Positions 28,815 through 41,760 of a stretch of 64,000 nt of DNA are shown here, in pieces. Every line of letters starts with the position of its first letter. The first letter of the stretch is position 1. The translations under genes were made by a program, and so were the position numbers. Source of the stretch: Eulemur rufifrons (taxonomy: Eukaryota; Chordata; Mammalia; Primates; Lemuridae); assembly GCF_041146395.1 (NCBI RefSeq), contig NC_091008.1, forward strand, positions 7,887,501-7,951,500, given 5' to 3'. Below the pieces are notes generated by a model, which was not told the DNA's origin, searched no databases, and saw nothing but the letters and a program-made list of their open reading frames with translations.

Positions 28815-29039
28815 TTAATTTCTTTATTTATAGATAAAAACCTTAGAATCATCTTGGTTTCTTCCTCTTTTTTCCTTTACCTACGTCCAAATGAATTCTT
28901 CCTCTTCAGTCTTAGCCTCAATTCATTCTCTCTCCATTTGTCCTAGTGAAGGCATTCTCTCTTTTAAGTTGTAATATTCTAAGAGTTTCCTCCCAGATTT
29001 TTGTACCTGTATTTTCTCCTATGTATTATATGATACCAC

Positions 29040-29515
29040 AATGTTATGACTCCATTGCTTAAAACTCCCAGCTGGATTTCTATGGCATAAGTCTAGACAT
29101 CTAAAGATGATACTAATGATTCAATCTGATTTGGCCCCAGTCTGAGTCTATAATCAATCACAGTTTTCTCTAAATCCCTAACTCACTTCACTGTTTTGAG
29201 TCAACGTGTCTCTCTGTCTGGTCCGCCTTCAACTCCAATTTCATTTTCTCAAAAGCTTGTGCATATTGGAGACTTAATGCAAATAATGCATCCTTCATGA
29301 TTTGCTTACCTGATTTCCACGTGTGAGTAGTCTTTCCATCCCAATATTCCAGCAACAAAAATGTCAACATCCTTGGGAGGTATTTGTAATGCAAACCTTA
29401 TGTCCTACGTTACTTTGTATGCCACAGAGGACAAGGATTATGTCGTCACTGTGTCCCTCAAAAGGCCTAGGAAAGCACCTGGAAGAAAGAGGACCTTCAT
29501 TTAATTCATTGACAT
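29040..29515 (+). mobile_element. L2 fossil, 3' end
   Basis: 'ccattgcttaaaactcccag', 'gatttggccccagtctgagt' and 'gaggacaaggattatgtcgt' follow the L2 3'-end order, ending in 'ttcatttaattcattgac'. Confidence 0.65.
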
Positions 29516-29948
29516 TTTCATTCAGCTCCTGATGATTCACAGAGATGTTCACGTGAGTATCTCCAGAGTCCCAGAATTCTCAGCATTAAATCAATTAACC
29601 TGATCATTTGGTGATGTTCTCTTCTGTTGTGTCCCGTAACGGTGCTGGTAGTTGCTCAATGTAACTGGCTGTGCCAAAAGGTTCAGTTGTTCTGATTCTC
29701 CACGGGCAGCGCAGACAGATGGTTCACTGGAAGACACCCAGAAGTGCTGCTTCTACCGATTAGGTACTATCAAAACAACGCAATCTTACAGACGCTGACA
29801 AAACTGTTCCCTTGTCATCGTGCTGACCTGCTCATAGTGGCAATTATATGTAAATAATGCAGATAACCATTTCTTAGGGAAATATACTTAGGGATCAATG
29901 ACAATATTTTAGAACTTGAGTCTTGAGAGTCCAGTTATTACAATTTCT
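29516..29948. other. Unique sequence
   Basis: Nothing recognised. Confidence 0.4.
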
Positions 29949-30309
29949 TTTTATTTTTATTTATTTATTTTATTTTATTTTTTTTTTTTTGAGACAGAGT
30001 GTCACTCTGTTGCCCTGGCTAGAGTGAGTGCCGTGGCGTCAGCCTCGCTCACAGCAACCTCAGACTCCTGGGCCCAAGCGATCCTCCTGCCTCAGCCTCC
30101 CGAGTAGCTGGGACTACAGGCATGCGCCACCATGCCCGGCTAATTTTTTCTATATATATTTTAGTTCTCCATATAATTTCTTTCTATTTTTAGTAGAGAC
30201 GGGGTCTCGCTCTTGCTCAGGCTGGTCTCGAACTCCTGACCTCGAGCGATCCTCCCGCCTCGGCCTCCCAGAGTGCTGGGATGACAGGCGTGAGCCACCG
30301 CGCCCAGCC
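29949..30309 (-). mobile_element. SINE, full dimer
   Basis: The target duplication 'tacaatttcttttta' flanks it. The tail is T with ATTT interruptions on the plus strand. Confidence 0.97.
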
Positions 30310-31421
30310 TACAATTTCTTTTTAAATTGTGCTTCCTGGCTTTGATTTATAACTTTTACTCTGAAATGAGGTAAGGCTTCATTCTGTAGGAGGGGACACT
30401 ATATCTCGAACTGCTTTAATTTAGTCTTGATTTGAAAAAAATACTAAATTCAAACCCGCAATAAAGCACAATTATATTATATCAAAGTTAAAATAACCCA
30501 GTCAATCAGCAAATAAGTGCCCAAGTACCAGAGGCAGGTAATACAAGAATCTGAAATGAATTTTATTCTCAGAGGTGACAGAGCACTGATTTTGTAGCAT
30601 GCTTGAAGGAGGCCCTGAGGTTAGAGCAAATCGGATGGAATTTCCTGTTTTGCTGCATAAAATTTCCATGATGAAAATGGAAAGTTGGAGAAGAGAGGGA
30701 AAAAAAAATAAAAATAATTAAATAAAACCCACTCTGCATAGCTTCAAATTCCAGATATAGTTTTTAAGTGAAACTTTATTAACTTTAGATATGTGTTTCA
30801 AAGTGGGTTTTATTTTTAGTATGGTTCACAGGCTCATAGAGAAAGAAAGAATTGAAGCCAACAATCTGATTCAAAAAGACTAAAAATCACCATTTATTTG
30901 TAAAGTGCAGGGTATTTGAGATCAAGACCATTTACCAAAAGAATACCTAAAATCTGAAATATGGCTAGACACCAACTCAATTTATCATGTAAAAACAATA
31001 ATGCTGATGTTTCTGGGACTCTATTTAGAAGCAATTATAAGTACAAGTTATACTGTGTAGACAGTTATATAGATTTTTTTTTGTATTTTGACTCAGACCT
31101 TCTGTTATTCATTTGACTTGTGAGGACAGGTCCTTCTTTAGATCATTAAGTCTGAAAATTTCCTTAAACTGAACTTTGAATGGGATTGCCTATCTTTTTT
31201 TATTTCAGCAACATAAAAGTAAGTCTATATATTAATAATTTATAGGAAAATATGTGTGTGTATATAGGCATTAAATTCCTGCTTAGGAATGTAATAGCTC
31301 AAATATCTACTGTATTATTTTTAAGATCATTTGAGAAACACTTTAAAATAATGTAATGATATAGAGTAACTACTCAGTGGCAATTGTATGTGAGTTTTAA
31401 TATATTAAAATTACACAAAGA
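30310..31421. other. Unique AT-rich sequence
   Basis: No gene or repeat recognised. Confidence 0.4.
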
Positions 31422-31776
31422 GGACCAGGCGCGGTGGCTCACGCCTGTAATCCTAGCACTCTGGGAGGCCGAGGAGGGAGGATCATTTGAGCTCAGGAGT
31501 TCGAGACCAGCCCGAGCAAGAGCGAGACCCTGTTTCTACTAAAAAAAATAGAAAGAAATTAGCTGGACAACTTAAAATATATAGAAAAAATTAGCCGGGC
31601 ATGGTGGCGCATGCCTATAGTCCCAGCTACTCGAGAGGCTGAGGCAGGAGGATCGCTTGAGCCTAGGAGTCTGAGGTTGCTGTGAGCTAGGCTGACGCCA
31701 CGGCACTCTAGCCCCGGCAACAGAGCGAGACTCTGTCTCAAAAAAAAATTAAATTAAATTAAATTAAACAAACAAA
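31422..31776 (+). mobile_element. SINE, full dimer
   Basis: It ends in an (AAATT)n-expanded tail (31741-31768). Confidence 0.97.
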
Positions 31777-32423
31777 GAATAATATCATAAGAAATCACAT
31801 TTCCCGATGTCTACACTGTTTTTCTAAGAAATAATATAGAAAGGGGCAGGGGAAACAATATCAGGAAGAAAAAATAGTATACCAGGTTTTCCAATAGCAG
31901 ATTGAAACCAAGCAATGAAAAACTCGTGGCTGTAAAGCTGTTACAGTTCTTACTCTTAGAAGATATAAATCAGAATGACTATTATTCTTATGATTAAGCC
32001 AAGAGCATTAAATAGAAGTTTAAAGAGGGCATTGGAGGGGTAGTCACTGGCAATACTTATTGTCTATAACCTAAAAACAAATCAGCTTTACCTTTCTTCA
32101 CCATTGAATACATCCCAAAGTTATAAAAAATATATAATTTTGTTGACTGCACTCTTCTTTCTAGATTAACAGTTAATGAGTAGTAAAATCATTCGCCATT
32201 TTCACGGGGAACATCATCTAGCAAATACTCACGAGCTCTTGAGATGCATTTGAGATCCCAACTTTTTCTCAGACTTTATGTCATGAATCCTGGTTTTTAT
32301 ATTCTCTCATAGTAATATACTCACATACTTATTTTTTGAAAAGTAAGTAGTGTGGCTAGAATGTGTTTTGTCACCTCAGATGCTCTTGAGAATCGTGGAA
32401 AACACCTAATAGGGAAAAATTTC
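31777..32423. other. Unique AT-rich sequence
   Basis: No gene or repeat recognised. Confidence 0.4.
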
Positions 32424-33640
32424 AAAAACGAAAGAGGTTGCTCACCTCTCACAAAAATCATCTCACGATGATTTTTCATGCCTTAAACCTAAGGCATGAA
32501 ACCATAAGAATTTTAGAAGAAAAATGTCAGAAAAACTCTTGTAGACGTCGGCCTAGGCAAAGGATTTATGAGAAAGTCTCCAAAAGCAATCACAGAGACA
32601 AGAAAAATAAATAAATGGGACCTGATCAAATTAAAAAGCTTCTGCACAGCCCAGGAAACTGTCACTAGAGTGAATGGACAACTTACAGAATGGGAGAAAA
32701 TATTCCCATGCCACACATCCGATAAAGGGCTGAGAACTAGAATCTGTACAGAACTCAGGAAAATTAACAAGAAAAAAATCAAACAGCCCATTAAAAAGTG
32801 GACAAAGGACATGAACAGAAACTTTTCAAAAGAAGACAGACTAACAGCCAACATATGAAACATTTCTCAACATCTCTAATCGTCAGGGAAATGCCAATCA
32901 AAATCATAATGAGATATCACTTAACTCCAATGAGAATGCCTTTTATCAAGTCCCAAAACAACTAATGTTGGTGTGGATGTGGAGAGATAGGAACACTCTT
33001 ACACTGCTGGTGGGACTGCAAATTAATACGACCTCTACGGAAAGTAATATGGAGATAGTTCAAAGAACTAAAAGTAGAACTACCATTGGATCCAGCAATC
33101 CCACTACTGGGTATTTACCCAAAGGGAAAAAAGACACTCTATAAGAATGACATCTGCACTGGAATGTTTATAGCAGCACAATTCACAATTGCAAAGATGT
33201 GGAAACAACCCAAGTGCCCATCAATCCATGAGTGGATTAATCAAATGTGGTCTATGTATACCATGGAGTTCTATTCAGTCACGAAAAACAATGGTGATCT
33301 AGCACCTCTTGTCTTATCCTGGATGGAGCTGGAGCCCATTCTACTGGGTGAAGTATCACAAGAACGAAAAAACAAGCACCACATGTACTCACCATCAAAT
33401 TGGTATTAACTGATCAACACTTATGTGCACTGATAGTAACGTTCGTAAGGTGTCAGGCAGGTGGGAGGGGGAAGGAAAAGATAGGTAAATTCACACCCAG
33501 TGGTTGCAGTGTGCGCTGTCTGGGGGGATGGTCATGCTTGTCGCTCTGACTTGGGAGGGGCCCAGGCAAAAATGTAACCTAAACATTTGTACCCCTGTGA
33601 TAGTCTGAAATAAAATAATAATAATAATAATAATAGTTAT
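32424..33640 (+). mobile_element. L1, 5'-truncated: ORF2 C-terminal part and 3' UTR
   Basis: The ORF2 end is seen as a 96-codon frame at 32568-32858 ('[13 protein letters not shown]', '[10 protein letters not shown]'). It continues out of frame through '[11 protein letters not shown]'-type sequence, with '[15 protein letters not shown]' at about 33089-33133, to the 3' UTR. The end reads 'acatttgtacccctgtgata' then an (AAT)n tail at 33604-33636. Frameshifts make it inactive. The 3' end is of the strepsirrhine type seen also at 56380-56590. Confidence 0.95.
32474..32501. repeat. Perfect 12-bp inverted repeat in L1
   Basis: Arms 'tttcatgcctta' and 'taaggcatgaaa' are separated by 'aacc'. The matching place in the L1 at about 10841 has only a partial palindrome, so the perfect form is specific to this copy. 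Confidence 0.95.
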
Positions 33641-33663
33641 AAAAAAAATTGGTGCTAATTAAT

Positions 33664-33895
33664 TAATTATGTGCACATATGGAGGTACATCCATAGTGCA
33701 TCGGGCAGGTGGGAGAGGAGCCGGAGGAGACAGGTAAATTCACACCTGTGAAGGGTGCACTTTCTGGGGGATGGTCACGCTTGTCGCTCTGACTAGTGCA
33801 AAGGCACATATGTAACCAAAGGGTTTGTCCCCCGGTAACGCTCTGAAATAAAAAGAAGAAAGAAAGGAAGGAAGAAAGAAAGAAAGAGCGAGCTT
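33664..33895 (+). mobile_element. Second L1 3'-UTR copy, head to tail
   Basis: It starts 'attatgtgcacatatggagg' and follows the same 3' UTR order as 33400-33620, including 'gggatggtcacgcttgtcgc', ending in 'ctgaaataaaaa' and a (GAAA)n tail at 33852-33886. It carries no ORF2 sequence. Confidence 0.9.
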
Positions 33896-34229
33896 GCAAT
33901 AGGGTTTAGGGACGACAGTGGGAAAATCAAGAGGAAGCCACCAGACCTCGACAATCTAACAACGTCAGGTGCAAACCTCGCATGGCTGCAACTACTAAAT
34001 TAAGGTGCGGCGTCACCATGTTGGTTTCCTCTGGCCCATTGCCTCAGTAGGGCTGCGCGAGCAGTAGTCAGTCAACCACCGGCGACCTGTGTGGACCATC
34101 AGGGGTCTGTCTGCTTCGCCATCCCGTCTCAGCAAGATGTGCCTGGGAATATTAATTACGAGGACAAGCAAGGAGCGAGAGGACGCACGCCGAAACCCAC
34201 CGAAAGCAGCAGTGTTGTTTCCCCGCAGA
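33896..34229. other. CpG-dense unique block
   Basis: Many CpG dinucleotides occur in about 300 bases ('gctgcgcgagc', 'accaccggcgacc', 'gcacgccgaaacccaccg'), in contrast with surrounding AT-rich DNA. No recognised gene. It might be an unmethylated regulatory element. Confidence 0.35.
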
Positions 34230-34247
34230 GCTCTACACACACGCACA

Positions 34248-34284
<37 letters not shown>
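34230..34284. repeat. (CA)n microsatellite
   Basis: About 25 CA units with a few CG interruptions at the 5' side. Confidence 0.97.
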
Positions 34285-34287
<3 letters not shown>

Positions 34288-34556
34288 CGTTCTCTTGCTC
34301 GCTGAGCCCAGGCGGAGCTGTTGTCCTGCTGCGTTATGTTAATTAGAGAATAAATAAGTGGCCAACTGCCGTCTGTGGGCATATGTTGGTCAACTGTCTC
34401 TGTCTAATTAGGTTGTAAGCCCTCTGGGCAGCGCCTCATTTAAATCTATGTTCTGGAAAAGCATTTAGTGCCTTTGTTGAGGCCTAGCAAATGTGAGAGG
34501 CCAGGGCGAACGGCCGAGGTCTAATAAGCAAGAAAAAACTTTCAAGAATTTGTGCA

Positions 34557-34588
<32 letters not shown>
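34557..34588. repeat. (TG)n microsatellite
   Basis: About 14 TG units; it lies in opposite orientation to the CA run 300 bases upstream. Confidence 0.97.
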
Positions 34589-34590
<2 letters not shown>

Positions 34591-35283
34591 GCATCTTGCA
34601 AAATACTCACTGAATATTTTGAGCAAAGAATGTAATTTTACTTTTGATAGACTAATCCCCCCTATGTTGCTCTACGAAGCATAATAAATGTACGTAATTT
34701 ACATGAAATGTGTAGATATTTAATCAAATAGATTCGATATAAATGGATAGGCACAACTTCTAAATTACATAGAGCATTTGCAAACAAATACGTCTTTGAG
34801 CGTCAGAGCACTTCCAGCACATACTGAACAGTTTGCACGTCCGTGGGCATGAAGAACTAACAAACGAGAGAAAGAAAAGCTATCTATTCTTTTCTTGCTG
34901 TAGCAAGGGAGCCTGACGCCGTCACTCACATTTTGGCAGAAACTCGATGGCAGACAGAGCGGTGGGAAGCTGTGGTGGAAAAGAAGGACGTTCCGGTGGA
35001 CCCTGAGTGGAGACCGAGGCCGGGGAGCTACGGGCAGGCTCCCTGAAACCAGGGCGTCCCGTGTGACCAGGTAGGGGATATCTCCAGATCTCTAGGGTTT
35101 GTCCTAAGTTGGAATTGGGGGAAAAAATCAGGGAAGCTTTCGGCTGTTAATCAAGTCCTGAACATTGGGGGCTCATTGTTATTGAGGTTACTGTTTGTTT
35201 AGCTTCTGGATTGTCACTAGAGATAGCCACCTGGCTTCCTTCAAGTCTCACCGAGAGCAGGTTGGCTTCCGGGGCTGTTTGTC

Positions 35284-35316
<33 letters not shown>

Positions 35317-35766
35317 TTGGTTTCCTGGGTGAGTGGATGCAGGTTGTTGGTCAAAGTTCCATTTTCATATATAGTTTGGCCATTGTCCATTTTTATAGTT
35401 AGTCTCAATGTGTTGTATATACAGTTGTGTGTATGTGTGCACAGGTGTCTTTGTGTTTATATTCTGCAATAATGTAAGAGGAAAGCTTTTAGTCGCACTT
35501 ACAGTTAAGTTTCAGGCCTTCGTTACAAGTTTCTAAGTAGTGAGTAATCTCTGTTTTGTTGGTGTGTGAGTGTGTGACTGTAGGGAAGTCCTTTGTCCTC
35601 TCCCTCATCTTCCGATGCCTACTTCTCCGTCCTGTCTGTGTGCCTGTCCCTCTTAGCTTCGGAACAGTGGAGTGAAGTTCCAGAAGCAAGAGACAAGAAA
35701 ATAGAAACTGAAATATACATCCTAATATGTGTGTGTGTCTGTGATTCCTGTGTGTGTAAATAACAC
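34589..35766. other. Unique sequence with a poly-A run
   Basis: An uninterrupted run of about 28 A lies at 35287-35314 without an attached SINE or L1 body that I can recognise. No gene. Confidence 0.4.
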
Positions 35767-36113
<347 letters not shown>

Positions 36114-38061
36114 CTAAACGCTTTTTTGCATAGCGTCAATCATTCACTTCTTTGAACGCCTATAACATTAATTACATACTGTCTCTCATTTACACGTGCA
36201 TGTGTCTATGGGATGTCTTTTTCCTTAAGAGGCTATAAGATTTCCAAAGGTAAAGACCAAAACTTAACTTTACTTTATGGTTTCAGTGATTCCTCTAGGG
36301 CTAGCGAAGGTAATTTCCAAGAAGTACTTGATAGTTCATTAAAATTATGGTGTTTTCTGTTTTTTTTTTTTCTTTTACTGTGTATTTTTAAATCCCTACA
36401 TTAAGAAAACCTTGACAATTGCACGCATACTGAAACTACTGAATACCGCAATTCATTATCAAATATTAGTGTCTACATCATTGACAAGGACAAGCAGTGG
36501 CTTTGACAAAAAGCTTATGTTTTGCAGAATTTACTCATATTCGTTTATCATAGGATGTCGATAATTAATGCCTTCAAACACGGATGTCCTGAGAGGTGTA
36601 TTTGTTAAAACACCTACTTTTTGTATCGTCTCCCCAGATTTAAAAAAAAACTACCAACATTTTGCCGTATAATAGAAAGTATATGTTGGTCTTAAAAGCG
36701 AAGTCGTATTTTCTTCCGTGGATCTCTGATGCCCCTCGGTGGAGGCCCTCTGAGGACAGCAGGCAATGTGGGTGGCAGACAGTTGTGACAAAATGCTCTG
36801 TACTTTACCGTGGCCTTCTTTTATATTTGCAGGGAATGAAGTACCGATTTTCAAATTAGTAGGTCAGTTTGTTTACTTAGGAAATTCCTTTAGTGACTAT
36901 ATTATTTGCATTAGCGACCTTCATCTGTCAAATCAGCCTGATGACATACTCGCTGTGTGTTTTCTGCCATCCAAATGCCCCCCTCGTTGTTCCAGTATTT
37001 TCTCTGCTGCTTCTTTCAGGCGTCTCACAGGGAGAATCACTGGCTCCCAACCTAATGGCTTAGCTTCCCAGAAAAAATTCCAGAAAAAGAGGTTAAATGC
37101 TCTCCTAAATCAACCTCAAAAACTCCAGAGTAAATCCCAGCCTCGATGAAAAATAAACTCTAACCCTATTTCTGAATCCCCATCTTCTCCTCCTCCTCGT
37201 GCTGCTTCTCTGCTCCCTACTTTCCCCTTCTCTGTGCTCAGCTTCTTCAAACTGAGCTTTATCACACCAGGCTTACTTATTTATTTGTTCTGGTGACTTT
37301 CTGAATACAGCAGTCACCCGCCACAGCTAGAGGCTAATAATTGCTCTTGTCTTTCTGCTCTCAGGGATTGGGAAAGTCTCTACCTGCAGCCTGACAGGTG
37401 GGGCAGAGACGGTCGTCGACAGACACCTGTATCCACACACCTGTATCGATACCGCAGTTCTCCTGGGAGCTCCAACCCTGCCTTCCCTGGACACCCTGAC
37501 GAGTCACCACCCTCGTCACACACACACAGAGACACATGTCCACACTGCTTCTCAGGCTTCGTCTGTCTCTCATTGTTCTTTCCCTCCCATTTATAAATCT
37601 CTATTATCAATTTTTGCTTTGACATCTTCTTGGATAACACCCTTGCCTCATGGATGTGCCTTTTTCTACGAGCAAAAAGCAGCAACCCTTGGTCTAGTCA
37701 GCAAGTACTGTATGTGGCCTGCCTGTCGTTTTCCAGGTGTCTGTGCCTTAAAAGATCTTTTTCAGAAATCTTTTGTTGATAAAGTTTTTGTTGTGTGTGC
37801 GTAATTCCTCTTGACTTGTGATTTTTAAAAGTAACTCATCCTCCAAAAACTTTGTAAAATTCAGTTTAAAACCCATACCATACATGCGCCTATCCAAATG
37901 AATAAACCTTACCTAGTTTTCTCTTTTAATACTCTATTAATATCTATTATTAATACCTATTACTACTCTATCATCTATCTATTAATATCTCTGTCAATCA
38001 CTGGACTTAAAATATTTACCAAGTGAAATAATAAACCAAATGCTATTAACTTCGTTCCTTT
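36114..38061. other. Unique sequence, no gene seen
   Basis: A 127-codon frame at 36766-37149 and two overlapping minus-strand frames near 37361-37685 show no recognised domain. No exon chain can be built. Confidence 0.4.
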
Positions 38062-38290
38062 CTGAGCAAGAGCAAGACCCCATCTCCGTGAAAAATAGCA
38101 AAATTGCCCAGGTGTGGTGGTGCATGCCTGTAGTCCCAGCTACTCGGGAGGCTGAGGCAGGAGGATCGCTTGAGCCCAGGAGTTTGAGGTTGCTGTGAGC
38201 GAGGCTGACGCCACGGCACTCACTCTAACCCGGGCAACAGAGTGAGACTCTGTCTCAAAAAAAATAATAAATAAATAAATAAAAAATAAA
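38062..38290 (+). mobile_element. SINE, 5'-truncated
   Basis: It begins inside the left arm at 'ctgagcaagagcaagacccc' and has a shortened linker, the full right arm and an (AAAT)n tail. It carries the 'gcactcactcta' right-arm variant. Confidence 0.93.
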
Positions 38291-38663
38291 GGAACAAATC
38301 TGATATGCTTTATAGATTAAAAACACTTTCCCCTAAGAGATAAATTGTACAATCTGTAAATAACCTCAGAAACCTGAGCGCATCTGGTGCAAGCAAACTG
38401 AATGTCAATATCACAGCTCTTTTCACTGAATTTAAGGAAAGTTGGTAAAGGCATCTACATGTGAATAATATTTTAAATGACTTGTAAGGACTGTCTAAAG
38501 GAAAATAAAGCCTACTATTAGATACCGATGGATCAGTTTACCCCTGAGGCAATGACATTCCTTTGTCACCTCAATGGATCGTCTTAGGTGATTTGCATAC
38601 ATAGAAAACCAGCATACTTTTTTCTTATTGACTATATGAGGCCATGTTAAAGTTAGCATCTCT
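38291..38663. other. Unique sequence
   Basis: Nothing recognised. Confidence 0.4.
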
Positions 38664-38920
38664 AGCGCGGTGGCTCACGCCTGTCATCCCAGCACTCTGG
38701 GAGGCCGAGGAGGGAGGATCGTTTGAGCTCAGGAGTTCGAGACCAGCCTGAGCAAAATCGGGGCCCCCATCTCTACTAAAAATAGAAAGAAATTAGCTGG
38801 ACAACTAAAACTCTATAGAAAAATGAGCCGGGCATGCTGTGAGCTAGGCTGAGGCCACGGCACTCTAGCCCGGGTGACAGAGCGAGTCTGTCTCAAAAAT
38901 AAATAAATAAATAAATAAAT
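38664..38920 (+). mobile_element. SINE with internal right-arm deletion
   Basis: It lacks the first bases ('ggccgggc'). About 85 bases of the right arm are missing: 'gccgggcatg' goes straight to 'ctgtgagctaggctgaggcc'. The target duplication 'ttagcatctct' at 38653 and 38920 shows that it is one insertion. Confidence 0.95.
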
Positions 38921-39056
38921 TAGCATCTCTAATCAATTGTTCAAGCCAATGAAAAATAATGGGAAATATATCAAAACACTGGCTCTGTTAAAAAAAAAAA
39001 AAAGAAATGAAGAGGAAAGTTAGACCTCATCAAGTGCTTTACTTTATGAAAAATAG

Positions 39057-39411
39057 GGCCGGGCGCGGTGGCTCACGCCTGTAATCCTAGCACTCTGGGA
39101 GGCCGAGGCAGGAGGATCGCTCGAGGTCAGGAGTTCGAGACCAGCCTGAGCAAGAGCGAGACCCCGTCTCTACTAAAAATAGAAAGAAATTATCTGGACA
39201 GCTAAAAATATATAGAAAAAATTAGCCGGGCATAGTAGCGCATGCCTGTAGTCCCAGCTACTCGGGAGGCTGAGGCAGGAGGATCGCTTGAGCCCAGGAG
39301 TCTGAGGTTGCTGTGAGCTAAGCTGACGCCACAGCACTCACTCTAGCCTGGGCAACAAAGTGAGACTCTGTCTCAACAAAAAAAAAAAAAAAAAGAAAAG
39401 AAAAAGAAAAA
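39057..39411 (+). mobile_element. SINE, full dimer
   Basis: Right-arm variant 'gcactcactctagcc'; tail A with GAAAA interruptions. Confidence 0.97.
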
Positions 39412-39639
39412 TGGGTTCCATGCCCAGTGAATGATGGAACACTGAGGCCATCTGCTGGCACTCGGCAGTCAGGCAACCTTTGCACATCCAGACCCCACTG
39501 AAGCCACCTCGATGGTGTTAAGGGACTCAGGGAGTTGGTAAGCAGGGGAAGTGTGTTCTTCCTTGTCCACATTAATTGGTAATCTTTCACATTTAGTATT
39601 TTCAATCACAGCAATTTAACTTCATAACTTTCAACCCTT

Positions 39640-40042
<403 letters not shown>

Positions 40043-40109
40043 TCATCACTGCTTGCACCATTTATGTGTTCACCAGGAATTACTGATGTCAGCTTTGTAC
40101 AAAGCAGAG

Positions 40110-40445
40110 TTTTTTGTTTTTTGTTTGAGACAGAGTCTCGCTCTGTTGCCCGGGCTAGAGTGAGTGTCGTGGCGTCAGCCTAGCTCACAGCAACCTCAAA
40201 CTCCTGGGCTCAAGCGATCCTCCCGCCTCAGCCTCCCGAGTAGCTGGGACTACAGGCATGCGCCACCATGCCCGGCTCATTTTTCTATATATATTTTTAG
40301 CTGTCCAGCTAATTTCTTTCTATTTTTAGTAGAGACAGGGTCTCGCTTTTGCTCAGGCTGGTCTCGAACTGCTGAGCTCAAACAATCCTCCCTCCTCAGC
40401 CTCCCAGAGTGCTGGGATTATAGGTGTGAGCCACTGCGCCCGGCC
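40110..40445 (-). mobile_element. SINE, full dimer
   Basis: The target duplication is approximately 'aaa(g/a)cagagtttt'. The tail is short and mixed (TTTTTTGTTTTTTG on the plus strand). Confidence 0.97.
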
Positions 40446-41159
40446 CAAAACAGAGTTTTAAACATTAGAAAAACAGCAATATATAAATACCTTCCTTACT
40501 CTCATAGAACTAATATCCTCGATGGGGAGGTGTTGGATTCACATGTAAAAATCTTAATAAAAATTTTCCTAAAGAGTGAAGTAACCTGAGCTACAGAATT
40601 TTATGGTTTATAGTAGACTGTCTCTATTTTTTTTTTTTTTTTTTCAATTTGGTTTCTGGAGAGAAAGACAATAATCTCTGTTCTGGAAAATACTGGCACA
40701 TCATTTTACCAGCCAATGTCAACCAAATTGGATAAATGGTGCTAACATGCACTTCTGAGGGTTCTTGGCCCCAGTAGATTTGCCTGACTCTAATTCCAGT
40801 GATCTTCCCAAATTGTAGTAATCCATGGAAATGATAAATCCCTGTATCTCGGAATTTTTCCAGCGGGCTTTCCTTGAAGCAATAGCAGATGACTCTCCCT
40901 TCGGTGGGGGACCAAGCAGGCAGTCCAGCCTTGAGGATATCAGCGTCAGGTCACCCTAAACCTAATTCACTGATGTCACTGCTAAAGCGTCTGCTAACAC
41001 AGCCGTACCTGCTCTCCGGGTAAACCGAGGACTTCAATTTTCTGGGGGGACTTCAATTGGGCACTTTTCTCAGGATGTTACTTACACACGGGCACGGGCA
41101 CCGCAAAACCACTGTTGCGGGTTCATTTCTAGTTAGTTCACGGGATTCTGAAGCAGAAA
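40446..41159. other. Unique sequence
   Basis: A T run lies at 40627-40644. It has several isolated CpG words but no gene. Confidence 0.4.
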
Positions 41160-41220
41160 CAAATTATCTAATTAATACCCAAATTGCCTAATTAATACCC
41201 AAGTCATCCGGTTAATATCC
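41160..41220. repeat. Three 20-bp tandem units with TAATTA cores
   Basis: Units start at 41161, 41181 and 41201. The first two are 'aaattatctaattaataccc' and 'aaattgcctaattaataccc'. The third is diverged ('aagtcatccggttaatatcc'). Confidence 0.9.
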
Positions 41221-41396
41221 ATTCTGCAACAGTTTTATTCTGTGGCTGCCGACATCTCTATTCATGGAATTCTTTAGACTCTATTTCCATTTTTTTCTCC
41301 ATAGATTTCATTCACAAACAATTCATGTTTCAGCTATGTCAGTTAATAAATCACTTTTATTCATTCATCTAAATGGCACTAAACTCATTGCAAATG

Positions 41397-41760
41397 TTTT
41401 TTTTGTTGTTGTTTGTTTGTTTGTTTGTTTTTTGAGAGAGAGAGTCTCGTTTTGTTGCCCGGGCTAGAGTGAGTGCCTTGGCATCAGCCTAGCTCACAGC
41501 AACCTCCAACTCCTTCCTGGGCTCAAGCGATCCTCCTGCCTCAGCCTCCCGAGTAGCTGGGACTACAGGCATGCGCCACTATGCCCGGCTAATTTTTCTA
41601 TGTATATATTTTTAGTTATCCATATAATTTCCTTCTATTTTTAGTAGAGATGGGGTCTCGCTCTTGCTCAGGCTGGTCTCGAACTCCTGACCTCGAGCGA
41701 TCCTCCCGCCTCGGCCTCCCAGAGTGCTGGGATGACAGGCGTGAGCCACCGTGCCCGGCC
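41397..41760 (-). mobile_element. SINE, full dimer
   Basis: Approximate target duplication 'tgcaaat(g/c)tttttt'. The tail contains (GTTT)n on the plus strand. Confidence 0.97.
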
